Of a DNA stretch of 64,000 bases, positions 20,376-33,879 are shown in pieces; the first letter of the stretch is position 1, and the number at the start of each line of letters is the position of its first letter. Location: the NCBI RefSeq assembly GCF_963678635.1, contig NC_087065.1, forward strand, positions 19,729,623 to 19,793,622. Direction: 5' to 3'. The stretch is from Symsagittifera roscoffensis. Lineage: Eukaryota > Xenacoelomorpha > Acoela > Convolutidae. Made by a program: the position numbers and the translations under genes. The notes under the pieces are model-generated. The model saw only the letters and a program-made list of their open reading frames with translations. It was not told the DNA's origin and did not search any database.

Positions 20376-23300
20376 TCATCGTTCCATCTCCTCCTCCTGC
20401 GACACTGACTCTGCGCTTTCAGTTTTTGTGTCTTTCAACACATCAGTGGCTATTCTGACGCTGTTGGAGGCTGTCCTACAACACTTCTGCTCCTCTACTC
20501 TTTGTTTGCAACAAGGTAGAGGATAAACGTTAGTTTCCCTGTTTCGGCAGAAGCTGTTGTGGAGGCACAACGTCACGTTTCTCTCCAAGTATTCCTTCAA
20601 CCTTTCTTCTCTTTCTCTCCCGTCACATTCACTTGTTCTAGACGTCCTCTTCACTGCGGTAGTCACTACATTCCGATGAGTTACAAAAGCTCGCTTAAAA
20701 GTTCTTGCCCCAATGTCAAGCTGATACGCACTGTACACTCTGCTGTGCTTCGATATATGCTTCCTGGCATAATCGTACAGCCATGCAGTCATGTTGGCTC
20801 TAAAGCATGGCATCAGTCGTCTTCTGGCCCATATCTTTTTCACTTCCATCGAAATATTCAGGATTTTGCACGTTGTCTCACAAAGATCTAAATCTTTCAG
20901 ACAATCCAATTCCTGCAATTATTCTTTCGTAGGCGTTTCTTGCCGATTGTTCTCTTTCACACGAGCTTCCAGCCATTTTATTACCATCTTAATTCCCACT
21001 ATCACTATTGTTATGGGCTGTGATGACTCTGGTAAACCCATGGAGAGCATCTCTCCACAGTCCCAGATCAACACCAGATTACTACGCCCGGAATACCACC
21101 ATGTTTGTAGCAAGCAAGGGCAGGGGAACTCATCATGTGTCAACTTGATGCTCCTCCAATTACGCTTTCCCGAAGCTTCCAGCTGTGGTTCTACTTCCAT
21201 CATCACTCGGTGGATTTCATCATTCTCGTCCACTGCATTGCAATCTGTCGCTGTTGGTCCTTTCTGCTTCTGTCTTTCAAAATCACTGAAGTTCCCACTG
21301 GCGTATCCCATGAACTTCTTTCCCAGTATCGATTCTTTGGTTCTCTCTGGAACTGCTGAGAACATCTTGTACAAAAACAATATGACATCCTCGCTAATCT
21401 TATGCTTTTCGGCACTGAGAAGGCTTGATCCACGATCGCCCTCGTACTCTTTACATCCACCGCTACGAAATGCACTGGGTATCTGCTTCTGCCTATTGGA
21501 GCTAATGTCGATCCCACTAGATATCGCGCTCCCGACGGTCTACGATAGCTTTCATTATGCCGGATGTTCATTTCCGCCTCGATCGCTTCCCTCTACTTTC
21601 CAATATACTTTTGTTGGGTTTGCAAAACTCCCGGAAAAACTTCTACACTGATGGCGCTGACCATCTCATGATTTTGTTCTAGATTCAATAGTGACTCTAA
21701 AGAACCAAACATGCTATAGAATCCTAGTGCAGTCACTAGATTCACCTCAGTTCCTCCATGGCAATCTGCAAGTAATTCCGTTTCCATTTTTGCTTTCACT
21801 ACGATGTTCTCAAACAGTATCGTTAACTGCTTGTGTTGTTTCGCAAAAGTCTTCACGCAATCCAGACCTCCCCAGATGTGACCCTCCAGTCCACGGAATT
21901 TCGCCAGACAGCTACCAGTTTTAACCCAGTCCTCTGGTCCCCAGCCAGGCAACTCCACTTTGTTTTCTCCGTTGCTCTTAGAGGCTGTCTTCATCAAATT
22001 GTAAATGATGTTCAGGTAACGCAAGATACAGTCTGAATTCAATTCCCCCTTCACACGCAATATTGAATCGCAATATTGCAATATCGAATCGGCGTTACAA
22101 CTCGGTTACCATGATGGTTTCATCAGTCCCACACCACCATTACTTTCGTTTTTAGCAGTTCGTCCGAGAATCCCAATCCAAATTCTACTCGGTTGTCAGA
22201 TTTTGGCACTGAAGTAGCAGTCATCTTTTCTTCCAACACAAGTCTCAGCTTAGCCTGCTGATTAGCAGCGCTCCTTATCGTCACAATTCTAGACATCCAG
22301 AATCTTAGTAACACTGCTTGCTCGTAGTCGAAGAAACAATCGCGTATGTCTTCTTTAATGAAAGGGTTGTCTGCCATCCCTTCGATCCCGGATACGTAAC
22401 TGTACAATTTCTTCCCGATCGGTCCGCAATATTCACCGGACTTCCCGTGGATTCTTTTGTGAGCCTCAGCTCCTTGTTAGAGAATCTCCTTATTTCGTCA
22501 ATCTTCGTCATTGGTTCCAGTTCCACAGGCTCCTTCATGTTCATTCGCATCGTTTACTTTGATATTTGTCCAAAAGTGCTAGTAAGAGCAAGTGTTTCGC
22601 TCGTTCAACGCCTTCTCTTAGCATCTTGACACAAGTGTTCAACGCCAGCACTGATAATTGTTCTAACATGAATCGAATGAAACAGAGAGCGTTTCTCCTC
22701 TTTGCGCACGCCACTGCCGCTCCTTCTTGGTTCATTGGATCTCTCATACTCGTCATCAAGAATACCTTCTCTTCCTTCGATGTTTTTCTTTCTTCTAAGT
22801 CATATTCCCCCCGTGTCAGTCCATTCATGCACCAAGCGAACCTAAGTTGTAGTTCTGTTCTCGCATAGCGTATCGCTATCAGAGCGTGTATCTTCGGGGT
22901 GATTCTCATTTCTATTTCGAAGTGCCGTAAAAACACCGCTCTCCATGATCGGCTCACTAACTGGTCTATCGTTTCCGCGTGCATCTCAGAGGAGACCAAC
23001 GTTCCGTATGCCTTCTGCTTCATGGCTGTACTTTATATCATCGTCTCCAGGTAACCTTCCATGGCGCCTTTGTTTTCTAGAGCGATTAAGTGTCCTCTAT
23101 CCGAGATTCTGTACTCCACCATTTCCATGTATCCACCAGCGGGTTCATCAATCGAGACGGTTTTCGACACTGTCAGTCGTTTTACTCCACTGGGATTAGC
23201 TGTACCACGACGCTTCCTTTCCATGGTTTATGCTGGATGGCTTGAAATCTTGTAGGGTGCTTTCTCCACATTGGCTCAGTATTTCCATTTCTATTGTCGC

Positions 23301-23415
23301 TCCAGTCAGAGTGCGGTCACTCCTCCTGGTTTTATAACTGGCTGATCTTAATCCTGCCATGAGAATGGGTGGCAACATCGCTATGTCGGTCAACATTTTG
23401 TCTTTGCCAGGCAAT
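20376..23415 (-). pseudogene. Possible envelope-like glycoprotein remnant
   Basis: The 3' part of the fossil block. Read on the minus strand it has scattered cysteines, then a hydrophobic run (ITIVIVGIKMVI) near 21000 followed by basic residues, then a Cys-rich tail near 20480-20560. This layout suits a single-pass membrane protein such as an LTR-element envelope, but no family motif was recognised. Broken in several places. Confidence 0.35.
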
Positions 23416-26060
23416 CAGTCACCACCCTGTCCCATGTCCATGGCTTCTTCGACACGCTTTCTCTTAGCTGAGTTGACAGCTTTTATCGAGACTTCTGAGT
23501 CCACCTTCGCTTTTCCGGTTTGCCTCAAAATCACTTTTCTGCCAAGTGTCGTTTTCATGTCATTAATTTTGTCTATCAACATTTTCTATCGCTTCGTTTT
23601 TTTTCGGGTTCTTGACAGATACACTACTTCATCATTGCCTTCTTGCGGTGTTGCCTTTAAAGGAGAATTTGCTTCACTTTCGTCAGTGGCCGAGTCGATC
23701 AAAAACTGCTCAATCTCCCTTCACACTCGCGCAGCTTGTCCAAGTATTCCCGCATCAGTGGTCTGGCGAGACCTGTTTTCAGCATAGACAGGGCCTTGAA
23801 GCGCTGAACTACCGTCCAGACCTCTTCCATGAAGGCAACTCTATCCGTATTACATCCCGTCCTATTCTCGCAGTCTCTGTGATGAACTTTCCACTCGTCT
23901 TTGGGCAACGTTCCCAAGAAAGATACCCTGGCAGTGCCTTCTGTTCTTCTTCTCCTGGAAAATTCCTATAAAAGTTTTTTTTTGGCATTTTCAGAATAGC
24001 TCGCAGAGCTGCTCTCCAGCAAGTTTTGGTTCATTTCCATGAAGGCCGACGGAAGTTCCAGCGTAGAAGTTCCCTCCTCTGCTGGCTCAGTCGTGTCTTC
24101 TAACGTCTCTGTGCCATTTTCTAAAGTCGCCGAAGAAGTTGAAGTCCAGGCGGGACATCCCGCCGGTCGAAGCCTTGTCGTCCTCTTTCTCAGCCTGATC
24201 GGTATCCTGCTGCATAGGTTCTTCCGATCAACGGTTTCCTCCCTGCTCATCGTCTCGCTTCTGATTTTTCCCTGAACTCGAAGGGCCTTGCTCCTCATTC
24301 CTTGTTCCGTTTGGAAACTTCGGTACAATTAGTCTGCCAGCTGATCGATATTCTTCCTCTCCGTGCCTTACTTTGACTTCTTTGCAGCGAAAAGTGCCAG
24401 CAAAGTTCTAGTGTATAGTTTCCCGCTCACTAATAACTCCGGTTTTACGCTCATCAAGATCAGTGAAGCTTCTTGAAAGTCCACCCTGCCTCTCATGACT
24501 ATTGTCGCCAGGTCCAATTTTGCCCATTCTTTGTCAAATCGTCCGGGTTTCGGAGTGGCTGCATTACTCATCCGTCTCCTCGTTGTTTCGTTCGTGTAGG
24601 TAAACTGCGTATACTGCAGCACGGCAGCGTTTCTGTCCAGGAAGCACGGGTCCATCATTTCGGTGAATTTTGGCACTCTCCTTTTGTTGGTTTCGAAGGC
24701 TCTCAACCAAGGGGTTTGCTTTGCGGAGTCTGCTCCGAGCATCATTCTTCCAATCAAGGGAAATTCAGGGCTTTCTTCTGGCAGTTTCTTTTAAACACCC
24801 CAGCCTTTCGTTTCTTCTCTCTCTTTGTGATACGAGGCCATCAGACGAAGAATTCTTGTAACTTCGTCGTTCATCTTATTGTAGGGCCTTAAATTCCAGA
24901 GTTTTGGGAACACTTCTAAATGCCCTCTATTCACTTCTCCCATTCAATCACGGAAATGAACATCAAAGTTCATGACAGCCATCTCCGGCTCTGATATGCG
25001 TGCTGTCTGATCTCTCGTCATGCGTGCTGTTCACACCAATTAAGTGCACTTCCGTCCACTGCTGAGATAAGGTTCAGGTGCAACACCGACCTCCTGTGTG
25101 CCTCAATCTTAACGTCGGGGAACGAAAACGTGACTGCCGGACCGTATATCACTGTCACAAACTCCGTGGCTCGTCTGATCAATGCTAAGGGATCGGTCCT
25201 CATAGCCAAGCTCAGGTCAGTTAACAGGGGCATGCCCCCAGCATAACGTCGCACGTCTGAATTGTCTCATCCCTCCTGTTCCAAACCGATTCTGCTGCAG
25301 GAGGTTTGGATAAAAGTATGAGCAGATCTCTTATCTTGGTCCGGGAGTCAGTGGATCGCTTCACGTCGAGCTTCTTTACGTTTGCTGGCATTTGTTCAGG
25401 GTAGAGGTCCAGATTAATTAATCCTCCCAAGTTCTCGTGCGTGATCGCAATTAGCGTCAGAATTCCATCTAACCGCAAGTTCTGCACTCACTCAGTGAGC
25501 AGTACCACTGGTCCTCTTACAAAATTCTCCGCTCCAAACGGTTGACAACTCTGTGACTGCTTGGAGGAACTCTCTGATCAAGTATCGAGAGAGCGAGGAG
25601 TCCATCCTGCTCCCAACCTTTCCAGCATACTGTCAGTCCGGTCAAAGCCTTCTTCTTCCGTCTCATTCTGCGTCCAGAAAGCTTCAAGGGTAACTTGGCA
25701 CACTCTATTCACAAATTCGACTGACTTTTCTTCTGAGTTCTCGGCCAGGCTCACCTCTTTCACCAGGTAGGCATGAATCTTCGTGATCATCGCTGGGCCT
25801 CGCTCGAAAGCGTCCGTGCCCTGTGCGGCTATCCGAGGAGTCAAGTGCAGCCACTTGTTGGCCTCTAGTTTCGTTCGCAAGACCATCGCTTCCAAGTAAC
25901 CTCTCGTCTCTTTGGAGTTCTGTCTTCTTTCTCCTTCTTCTTTTATATCCATTCCTCGTATCCACAAGTGGTTGGACATCGCCACTATCACTTGATGGTC
26001 ATCGTTGATCAGTTTGGGCTGTCGGCTGAAGTTGGACAGTTCCAACCCGAATAATTCATC

Positions 26061-26483
26061 TTACACCAGCATGTGCAATGAATGGTCCTTGAATCCTCTC
26101 ATTGCATTTGAGATTTCCGACCATACTGCCAGCAATTCTGCCCTAAGTGGTCTCAGGTTCTCCACTTCTATTTCGCGATTCGTGGCAGATATGATCAAAT
26201 AAAATTTTTCTTCTGAGAGCAACGCCACCATCGCATGCACGAACTTCAATTCGTCCGGCAGGTGTGCAAATCCCGGAGATAGTGCAAACACAGCTTTCGG
26301 TGTTATTTTCTGGAATGCCCCTTCTTTCAGCGTATCTTTTATTCCGCCCATTGATTCGAGGATATCCTTTATAGCTGGACATACTGCGTCTTTCGCCGTT
26401 GTAGGCTCTCTGAGTCTGCTCAGGAAACCCCTACTGTGTAAATGGTCGTTTATGCCGGCAAACACGATCGGGATCGGGTTCAT
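26061..26483 (-). pseudogene. SGNH-hydrolase-like segment with GIND motif
   Basis: Contains VFAGINDHLHSRGF, resembling block III (GxND) of SGNH/GDSL hydrolases, preceded by a hydrophobic strand and followed by an alternating helix-strand pattern. The catalytic Ser and His blocks were not identified with confidence. Part of the fossil block. Confidence 0.45.
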
Positions 26484-27127
26484 TTCTGTTTGTCATTGTA
26501 CCCCAATCGCCATTGATACAGACTGCATCAGGTCCAGGTCAATTGCTGCCAGCATTATAACGTCAGGCCAAAACAGGGACTTGGAGGTATGCGCGAATTC
26601 TGAGTTCGCAACTATCAAAATCTTGGCTTTCCTCATCTCTATTCTTTATCGTACGCCGCAAAGATAGTCTCATCTTTCGAATATTCATCCCACCATATCT
26701 CTCAACATCGCTTTCTTGAGATACCTGTTTTGGGTAAACCCTTTCTTTCACGTGAGATGGGGGTGCCCGTACTTGTTTGTATTTTTCACATGTTGTCCCT
26801 TGTTGTCAAGAATCTTCCTGGTCTTTCTTCTCGATTTCTTTCGCTATAATTCATTCTCACGTCCTACAAAGGTCTTGCATTTACTGGACCCATTGTGTTG
26901 TTCGAGGGCAGTCCCTCTAAATCGGCAAATCTTATGGCGGTAGTGGAGCTGAACTTAATGCCAGCTGCAATCAACCAGTCCAAACCTGCGATTGAGTATA
27001 GCCCGTTGACGGAGAGCCTTGCTCCATTCAGCATCCTTATGGCATCGGCTGCAAACTTTACCGTCTGAAGGTTCAGTTTCATCAGGTCCTGTTTTCAGAC
27101 ATGCCAGGGGGAAGGTGTGGGCCTCGA

Positions 27128-27978
27128 CTACATCAAAGAGCCTCTATCTGGTCGTCGTTCTTCTCGGCTGCTACTCGTTGTTTCCAATCTCGAGGTGCCT
27201 GATGGTCCTAATCTTCGTCGTGGATGAATAGTCCATCTTACTGGCGCTTCTCCCAGTCGGTCCAGTGCGTCCACCCTTTGCCCTGGCTTGTTGGAGCTTT
27301 GCGGCCTCTGGGTCACGGCTGGGACTGATCCCAGACGTGTTTCTATGTTAGGGGGTACAAAGATTGAGAGTGCCGGCTCATTCGTGGTTTCCTCCTTTTT
27401 CAGTACTTCCGTGTCAAAGAGCTCGACCTCCAATTCATCCTGTCGCTCCTGGAAGACTTGATTCAACCAGGCTTGTCTTTCTATACTGTCAAAGTGGATT
27501 GTATTGGTGGTGAGTCTGGCCTGATCCATAGCTCTGAGTTCATGTTCGATATCCATGAGGATCATCCGTCCAGCATTACGACTCGCCAGATTTCTCACTA
27601 TGTTATCCACCTGATAACCCTTTCGTTATTTCTCCTTCCCGCCGATGTCAGCGTTCTCGTGCTCATCGGTACGGTGCAGACGGTCAGTACCGCGCACTTG
27701 AACTTCCGCCAGAGAGTAGTAATAAGGCACACCATCTTCGTCTCCCACTGTGCCTCTTCCTCATCTGAACCTCGGGACACACTAATTTTCCCTGCTAGGA
27801 TCATTAAGTTAGGGATTCTTCCTGGGTTCATTAGCTCCACTATTCGATACAGCTGGGATATCGCGGTACCCCCAAATGCCATCATCGTGGTGATCCAGGA
27901 GGTCCTCAGGTTCTGGAGAACTCTCACCAAGCTGTCAACCAGTATCGAATGTGATGTCGCGAGCGGCGATTGTTGCAT
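27128..27978 (-). pseudogene. Second SGNH-like segment
   Basis: Two minus-strand stretches (27598-27978 and 27128-27610) contain GGTAISQLYRIVE, PNLMILAG and VLTVCTVPMSTR, then RNLASRNAGRMILMDIEHEL and a D-x-I-H-F-D stretch: the strand-loop order of an SGNH fold ending in a DxxH-like position. Assignment by pattern only. Broken. Confidence 0.45.
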
Positions 27979-28410
27979 ATTTTTTTGCCTGACTCCAAGT
28001 CGATCGATTGAAGCAGGCTCGCGGATCCGTATCCGGAACTCCTGTCAAGTTGTTCTTCACCTGGTTGTTCTTCTGCACATCAAACACTCGGGACACATTT
28101 TTCATCGGCATCACTCTTATTTTCCTTTTCGGGACTTCAGAGGTCTTTGTTGGTAACGTAGTATTGTCAGCTCCCGTTCTCTTCATCGTTTCTTGGGATA
28201 GCTCCACTCTGCCCGTGTCGCCAATTGTTCCATAGGGTGCAGTCACCCCTGAACCTGGCGCACTCCTGTTAGCGACAAGTCGTCCAGCTGTTTCTATCAA
28301 CTTCCGCACTGTCTGTTCCACGACTGGGTCACCTAGGGTGTCACTCGGGTCCGGTATTGTCACTCTACCGGCCGTAGTCGGGGGTCGCACCTCCTTCGTT
28401 TGGCGAGGCG

Positions 28411-28902
28411 TTAGGAGCTCCATCGGGGATTGCCTTGAGGAACATTCCTTGCAGGTATCGCTCTTTCTACTGCTGTCGTCAACGCCAGACTCTCCGAACG
28501 CTTTTTATATTCTTGCCTCAAGCGTTCTATTTCTTCACTCTGTTTCTTGTTACAATCCTCAAACAGTCTTTTCCACATATCTCTGTCCCTTTCCACACTG
28601 AGCTTAGTCTTAGTCACTTGATCTAGTTCTTTTCTCGTCTTCTTCAGTTCTTGCATCGTCCCGTTCAGATCCTGCATCGTTTCAGTCGTCTGAACTTCTT
28701 CCTCCCACTCTCCCTCTTTCGTTGGGCCGTCCTAATGGTTATCATGCCCCAAGATGTTTATTAAGGCGGCCAGCAACATGACTACCTCTGGATTCTCCAG
28801 AGCGAAGTCTCGATTCATCAGCCGACGATAGATCGCATCTATCATTGGTCCTACGTACGCCTCTGCCAGGTCCATCAATTCGTTCAAGTCGAAGTTGTTC
28901 AT
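28411..28902 (-). pseudogene. N-terminal coiled-coil protein of the fossil block
   Basis: Starts with ATG at 28902 (MNNFDLNELMDLAEAYVG) and includes a long Lys/Glu-rich heptad-like stretch (about 28480-28670). No enzymatic domain. It marks the 5' end of the 20.4-28.9 kb block. Confidence 0.5.
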
Positions 28903-29332
28903 CTTCTTTTAAATTCGATTCTATTATCAGTTTGATAAATTGAAATCAGGTGAATAATTAAACGATCAATCAGGATCTAGAAAAAAGGTCACGTATCTCA
29001 CATTTGTCAGCGTCACTCTAATTTTGTATTAAAAGTTATTTAAAACAGTCAGATGAAAAGATCTTGATCTTTAAATATAATAAAATCAGTTTATTGCTAA
29101 AATTTTGGAATTCGACTTAAGAATGGACAGCCAAACTTTGGATATATTCCTAAGATTGTCATTCGGTTAATCCTGGTCACTAATCCCTCCTTACCGAGGG
29201 TCTGAATAACATAATACATAACCGATAACATATCACACACAACACTCTTAATATGACCCCTTCCTGCACGCAACCTAAACTCAGCCTATACTCAAATAAT
29301 ATTTCTTATGTAGCTATACTTGTATGTTAGTA
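28903..29332. other. Non-coding gap between the two fossil blocks
   Basis: AT-rich, no ORF. It could be the end of one element and start of the next, but no TG...CA-bounded direct repeat of it was found elsewhere in the window. Confidence 0.4.
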
Positions 29333-29597
29333 TCAGAAAAAAATACGTGTATCAGTGCATACAGCTCCCGTGGATGCAGTCGTCTTCGGTTCGGGTCGTA
29401 TATTGGAAGTGAGAGTTCCTTCACCTCCCTCTCCACAAGGAAATCTCTCAATCTCGTCAAGGACAAGACTAGGTTTTCCGGGTCCACGTGCCGCTTCTCC
29501 GTCTACCTCGTCACCAAGAAGCATAAATACTTTCACGGTATCTGTGTGATGCCGCCGGAGGCAAGGCTGCTACGCCTCCTATTCCTAGTCTCTGCTT

Positions 29598-30592
29598 CTA
29601 AAGGAGTTCTATATTTTTATATTCTCTCTTAAAATCCGCTGCTAACGCTGTATTAAAACTCATGTCCGCTATCGTACATGTTCTATTTATGAGGTTAAAA
29701 TTGCTATCTGTCAATTTTCTGCTACTTGAGTACTCATTAAGCAAGTTAAAATATGGTTCAACTACTCTTCCTATGTCCGGTTTTTTAGGGTCCTCGCCTA
29801 ATTCTGCTTCTAGATCACCTGTCTCTATTGCTATTCCTATTTTTTTTATTAATACCTTTTTAGTGTGGGTAAGTCCTACCCCCACTCCCCGGACAAAAAC
29901 ATCCATCGACGTCCCCGTTGATCGCATACCGGAGATTAAATTGATGTTAGACACATGAATGAGTAATTGTCCTTCCAGGGCAGCCCAGAAACTTTCATCC
30001 TTTTCGATTTTTATGTATTTCATGCTCTCACGGTCTACATCTTGAATCGTGACACTGGTCTCCTTTGGGTCCGACGTCATTCGTTCAACCATTCCAAAAC
30101 ACGCAGATTTGTCAAATCTTGTTCGTACGATTGCTGTTGCTCGTCGTCGATTTCTACCTCGGGCTTGGACCGGTCATCGATCCACTCCTCGTCGCGGTCG
30201 TCGACTACGTCGATGTCTTGCGACACGGTTATATCTTCTAGACCCACCAATTCTTCCACTATCTTCTTCAGCTCCATTCAATCTACTACGAAGTCATCTC
30301 CGTAAGGATTATATTTCTTCGTGAATCTTGTCCTCTCACTCTGTCGAGTCTGAATGGTAAAAGAAAGATCTGGTTCCAAATTCTTGGGGACCTCCATCTG
30401 TTCTGTGTCTTGCCAGTCCTCTTTTGCGTAAGGTAAGGTTTCTTCATCTGCTTCAATCACCTCGTTGGGATCCAGGGTCAGTGGTGGACTTGACCCTTCC
30501 TCTACGACCTCCTTCCCATCATTCTTTTCCCTGGTGCCCTTCTCACTGACCTCATCAGATAATCCCCCTCTTCTATGTCTGCAGGTATTCAC
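29598..30592 (-). pseudogene. Post-integrase tail of the Gypsy fossil
   Basis: Acidic C-terminal Pol extension ending near KKYNPYGDDFVVD, then a further minus-strand stretch (29598-30277) of unknown function that may be a third ORF. Broken. Confidence 0.5.
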
Positions 30593-31720
30593 CAGCCTTC
30601 TGTCGATGGGTTGTGTGGATTATTTTTTTCGTAGTGAGCGGCTCGGCCGGTACTCAGTCTATGAAAACGTCCCTCTTGGTGCTTTTTTGTAATCATGAAG
30701 GGTCCCCTCCACTTTTTTAGGAGCTTTTTTGTTCCTTTCGGTGGTATAACGTTTTGAAATACCAATACGTAGTCTCCCACCGAGTAAGCTTTTGCACCAG
30801 CTGGTTTTTTATCGAACCTTTTCCTCTGCCTTGCCTGTGCCTGCTGAGTGTTCCGTCTACACAAGTACTTTAGTTCCCATCCCTTACATGGACGTGTGGT
30901 GATGCTTTCTTCCCTTCATACTCTGGGTAAAAGAAAGTCAAGGGCAAAGAATTCTCGTGTCCGGTTATCATCATATGTGGACTAACTCCAGTGGTGGAGT
31001 GTTGCGTGCTGTTGTAAACTCCCATCACCTGTGGAAGGTATCTGTCCCAATCGATCATGTACCTGAACAATATACCCTCAGCATCGACACCAACGTCCGA
31101 TTTTGCCTTTCCACTAAACCATTCGTGTGGGGATGGTATGTCGTGGAGTGAGCTTGAGCCACCTGTGAACGCCTCATGAACTTTTTCGTAAGGCCTCCCA
31201 CGAAAGCTCTTCTGTCACCAATTGAAACGTCATTGGACAACCATATCTCGCTATCCACGTATTGATTAGATGATCGCACGTCTCCTCTGCTGAGGCAGTT
31301 CTGCAGGGCACGGCCTCTGCATACTTCGTGAAGTGGTCTATCATGACTAGGACCTGATTATTGCCACTGTCTGTCAAACATATTTTCTGGTGGCCAATCT
31401 GTACCACCTCGTTGAATTCAGATGACTCGATCGACTGCAAGGGAAATCACAATTTCCTTGAATCCTTGACCTCTTGGCTTGACAGACATGCTGTTACCCA
31501 CTTTTCGCATGGCTTCTTCATTCCAGGCCACTAAATGCGCATCAGGATCCTCTGATAAACTTTGTCGATTCCCTGATGGCCCATCTGATTATGCGACCTG
31601 AATAAGAGTTCTGTCTGATAGAGTTGCGGCAAAACTATCGCGTTATATTTGTACAGGACTTTGTCTTCTTCTCTTCTATTACAAGCCACGATCCCGTCCT
31701 TGTTCAGTTATAAAATTCCC
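30589..31720 (-). pseudogene. Gypsy integrase remnant
   Basis: An HHCC zinc-binding segment (SHNQMGHQG and CLSC near 31500-31610), the integrase core (VLVMIDHFTKYAEAVPCRT near 31350, TYHPHTNGLVERQNRTL near 31120) and a basic C-terminal segment (VGDYVLVFQNV...KWRGPFMI near 30720-30790) are visible. Fossil. Confidence 0.8.
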
Positions 31721-32374
31721 TCTCTCAGCATAAAGTAATGTCTCAGTATACGGTAACTGTCTTCCTCCAGGTCACCTTTGTCTGGTAATCCATTTTCGAT
31801 CCACCTTTTCAAGTTACTACTCATGCGGTCATTTTTTTGTGCTCTTAATAAGTCTGAGAATCTGTATCTTGCCTTCAAGTACATCTTTATGACCCTCAAA
31901 TGACTATTTGTTTCATCTGGCTGATGTGTGTCATCTTCCATCTTCATGTACCAAATTTTCACCAATGGCTCTGTCTCTTGTCTGAAGGGTTGAAGATCAG
32001 TCCTGACTACTTCTTTCAGCGGCAACAAACTCATCGATTGTTTCGATACCGCTATTGTTTCTAGATCATCAGCTGCGGTGTCAAAGACTGATTCGCTACA
32101 TGGCAGGTAGCGATCACTGTCAGGGTCTTGATACACCTCTCTGTCCAGGTCTCTTGCTCGAGTCTCCACTAGCAACGTGTGGATCGCTAGCTCCGACAAT
32201 TCCGATCATGTGCTCGAGTTCCTGTCTGAGTAGGTGTCAATTCTTGAATTCCTTGAGTTGTCATCAGCGGAAGAATTTGTCACTGAGCATGTTTCTTCTT
32301 CGGGATGAGATATATGCGCTCTGTTCATCCATCTGAACTCCCCGGACAAAATTTTTCTTCCCAGGTCTTGTTCC

Positions 32375-33832
32375 TTACCCAACATTTTCCTCTACACCTT
32401 GCTCCCCGGACAAACTTTCCTGTTCCGGGTCTTGTTGATAAACTTGCCTGTTCCCATCAACGACCTTCTCCCCGGACAAGCTTTCTTGCCCCAGGTTTTG
32501 TTCAACCTCTTCGCCTTTCTGATCCTGATCCTGAAAGGTGACGGTTTTCCTTTGTGTCCCTTTCACCTGTTCTTTTCGTTTGTATGATGTACTTGTCAAG
32601 ACGTTTTGGGGTATCAAGGACACTAGTTGCTGAACTATGGTCCTACAATCCCTTTCATTTTCTTTCTGTTGGCGTCCTGATGGCATAATCTTCTTTTTCT
32701 CACTGACTGTTAGCGATGCCATGGCTGCTGCCCACTCGGGGTCATCTCTAGTCACTTCTCTCTCCAACAATTCACCCAGCATCCGCATCATTTGCGGAGT
32801 GATCTGCACCGTTTTATCCAGCAACGAGAGGCTGTTTATGTTCATACGAGAGAGTTCCTGTTGGACCAGGTTCGAACGTAGCAACAGATCCAAAGGCACC
32901 TGGTCCTTCTTTGATAAGATCTTTATTTCCGCTGCCTTCTCCACCGGTAACTCGGGGTGTCCCGGAATCGGGTGTCCAGATTTGTCCAACCATCTCGTCA
33001 AGGGAAGCGCCTCATAAGTTTTTTTATTCAGAAACGAGAACCCTTCCTTGATTTTCGCCCGATTGGCTTGCTTCTGTTCAAGTCTCTCATAAAACTCAGT
33101 CTTCTTGCTGCGGCTGTCAGCATTTTGGTGTTTGTCACGCATCTTGTGCTCGATTATCCCGTGGTAGCCGTCTAATCTGACTATCCACCGACCAATATAG
33201 CTCTGGTCCATCGAGTACGTCTTCAACCAGGATAACGCTCTATTGTCCACGCGTAACTTAAAGGGAGCGCTCCCTAAATATGCGCGGTACTTCTCCACGA
33301 ATGTTACCACAGCAAACCTTTCTGCCTTAGGTGCACCATACTTCATTTCAGTGTCACTCAACACCTTTCTGCCATATGCAATGGGACGGAGAACTGTTCT
33401 TCCATTCCATTCCTGCTCCTGATGTAGTATTCCTGAGATGGCCACTACTGATGCATCTGTATCAAGAACATACATGCCCTTCTCTGCAGGCATGCCTTGC
33501 ACTGGCGCTTCGCACAGTTCCCGCTTTAGGTTCTCGAAGGCAGCTTGAGCTTCTTCGTTCCATTCGAACTTCTTTCCTTTGTTGCGCATCAGTTTCTGCA
33601 TGGGGTACACCTTGTCTGCATATCCTTTTATGAGCTCACGGTAATAATTGGCAAACCCTAGGAAGCTCATGATTTGTGTGTCCGTACTGGGAGCCTTCCA
33701 TGTCAACACAGCCTCCACTGCTTCTGGGCCCGGCCTCACGCCATGCCTGTCCACCAATCTCCCCAGATGCTTCATTGAATTCCTAAGGATTTCCCATTTC
33801 GAAGGTTTGCATTTCAAGCCTGCTCTTTTCAT
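32375..33832 (-). pseudogene. Gypsy RNase H and connection region
   Basis: A 485-codon open stretch: RT thumb, then RNase H (YVLDTDASVVAISGIL and LRVDNRALSWLKTY), then a long charged linker. Fossil. Confidence 0.85.
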
Positions 33833-33879
33833 GCAGCCAGAGACCTAATCGAGCCGATCAATGTGGTCTTCCAAGGTGG

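Larger units (their letters stand above)
20376..28902 (-). mobile_element. Fossil element block with SGNH-hydrolase-like and possible envelope-like parts
   Basis: About 8.5 kb of minus-strand protein-coding character, GC-richer than the flanks. It begins with a coiled-coil protein at 28902 and runs through two SGNH-like stretches to Cys-containing segments with a possible membrane anchor near 21000. It is broken many times (a dozen or more). It lies in the same orientation as, and 430 bp downstream of, the Gypsy gag-pol block, so it may be that element's extra coding region or a separate element. No terminal repeats were found. From memory only, it resembles hypothetical proteins repeated in parasitic nematode proteomes. 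Age: moderately young, since long open stretches remain. Confidence 0.6.

Noticed and set aside
20391-28600. Plus-strand ORFs such as 20791-21651 and 27458-28156
   Set aside because: They are antisense shadows of the minus-strand fossil block, rich in Ser/Pro/Cys with no family motif.
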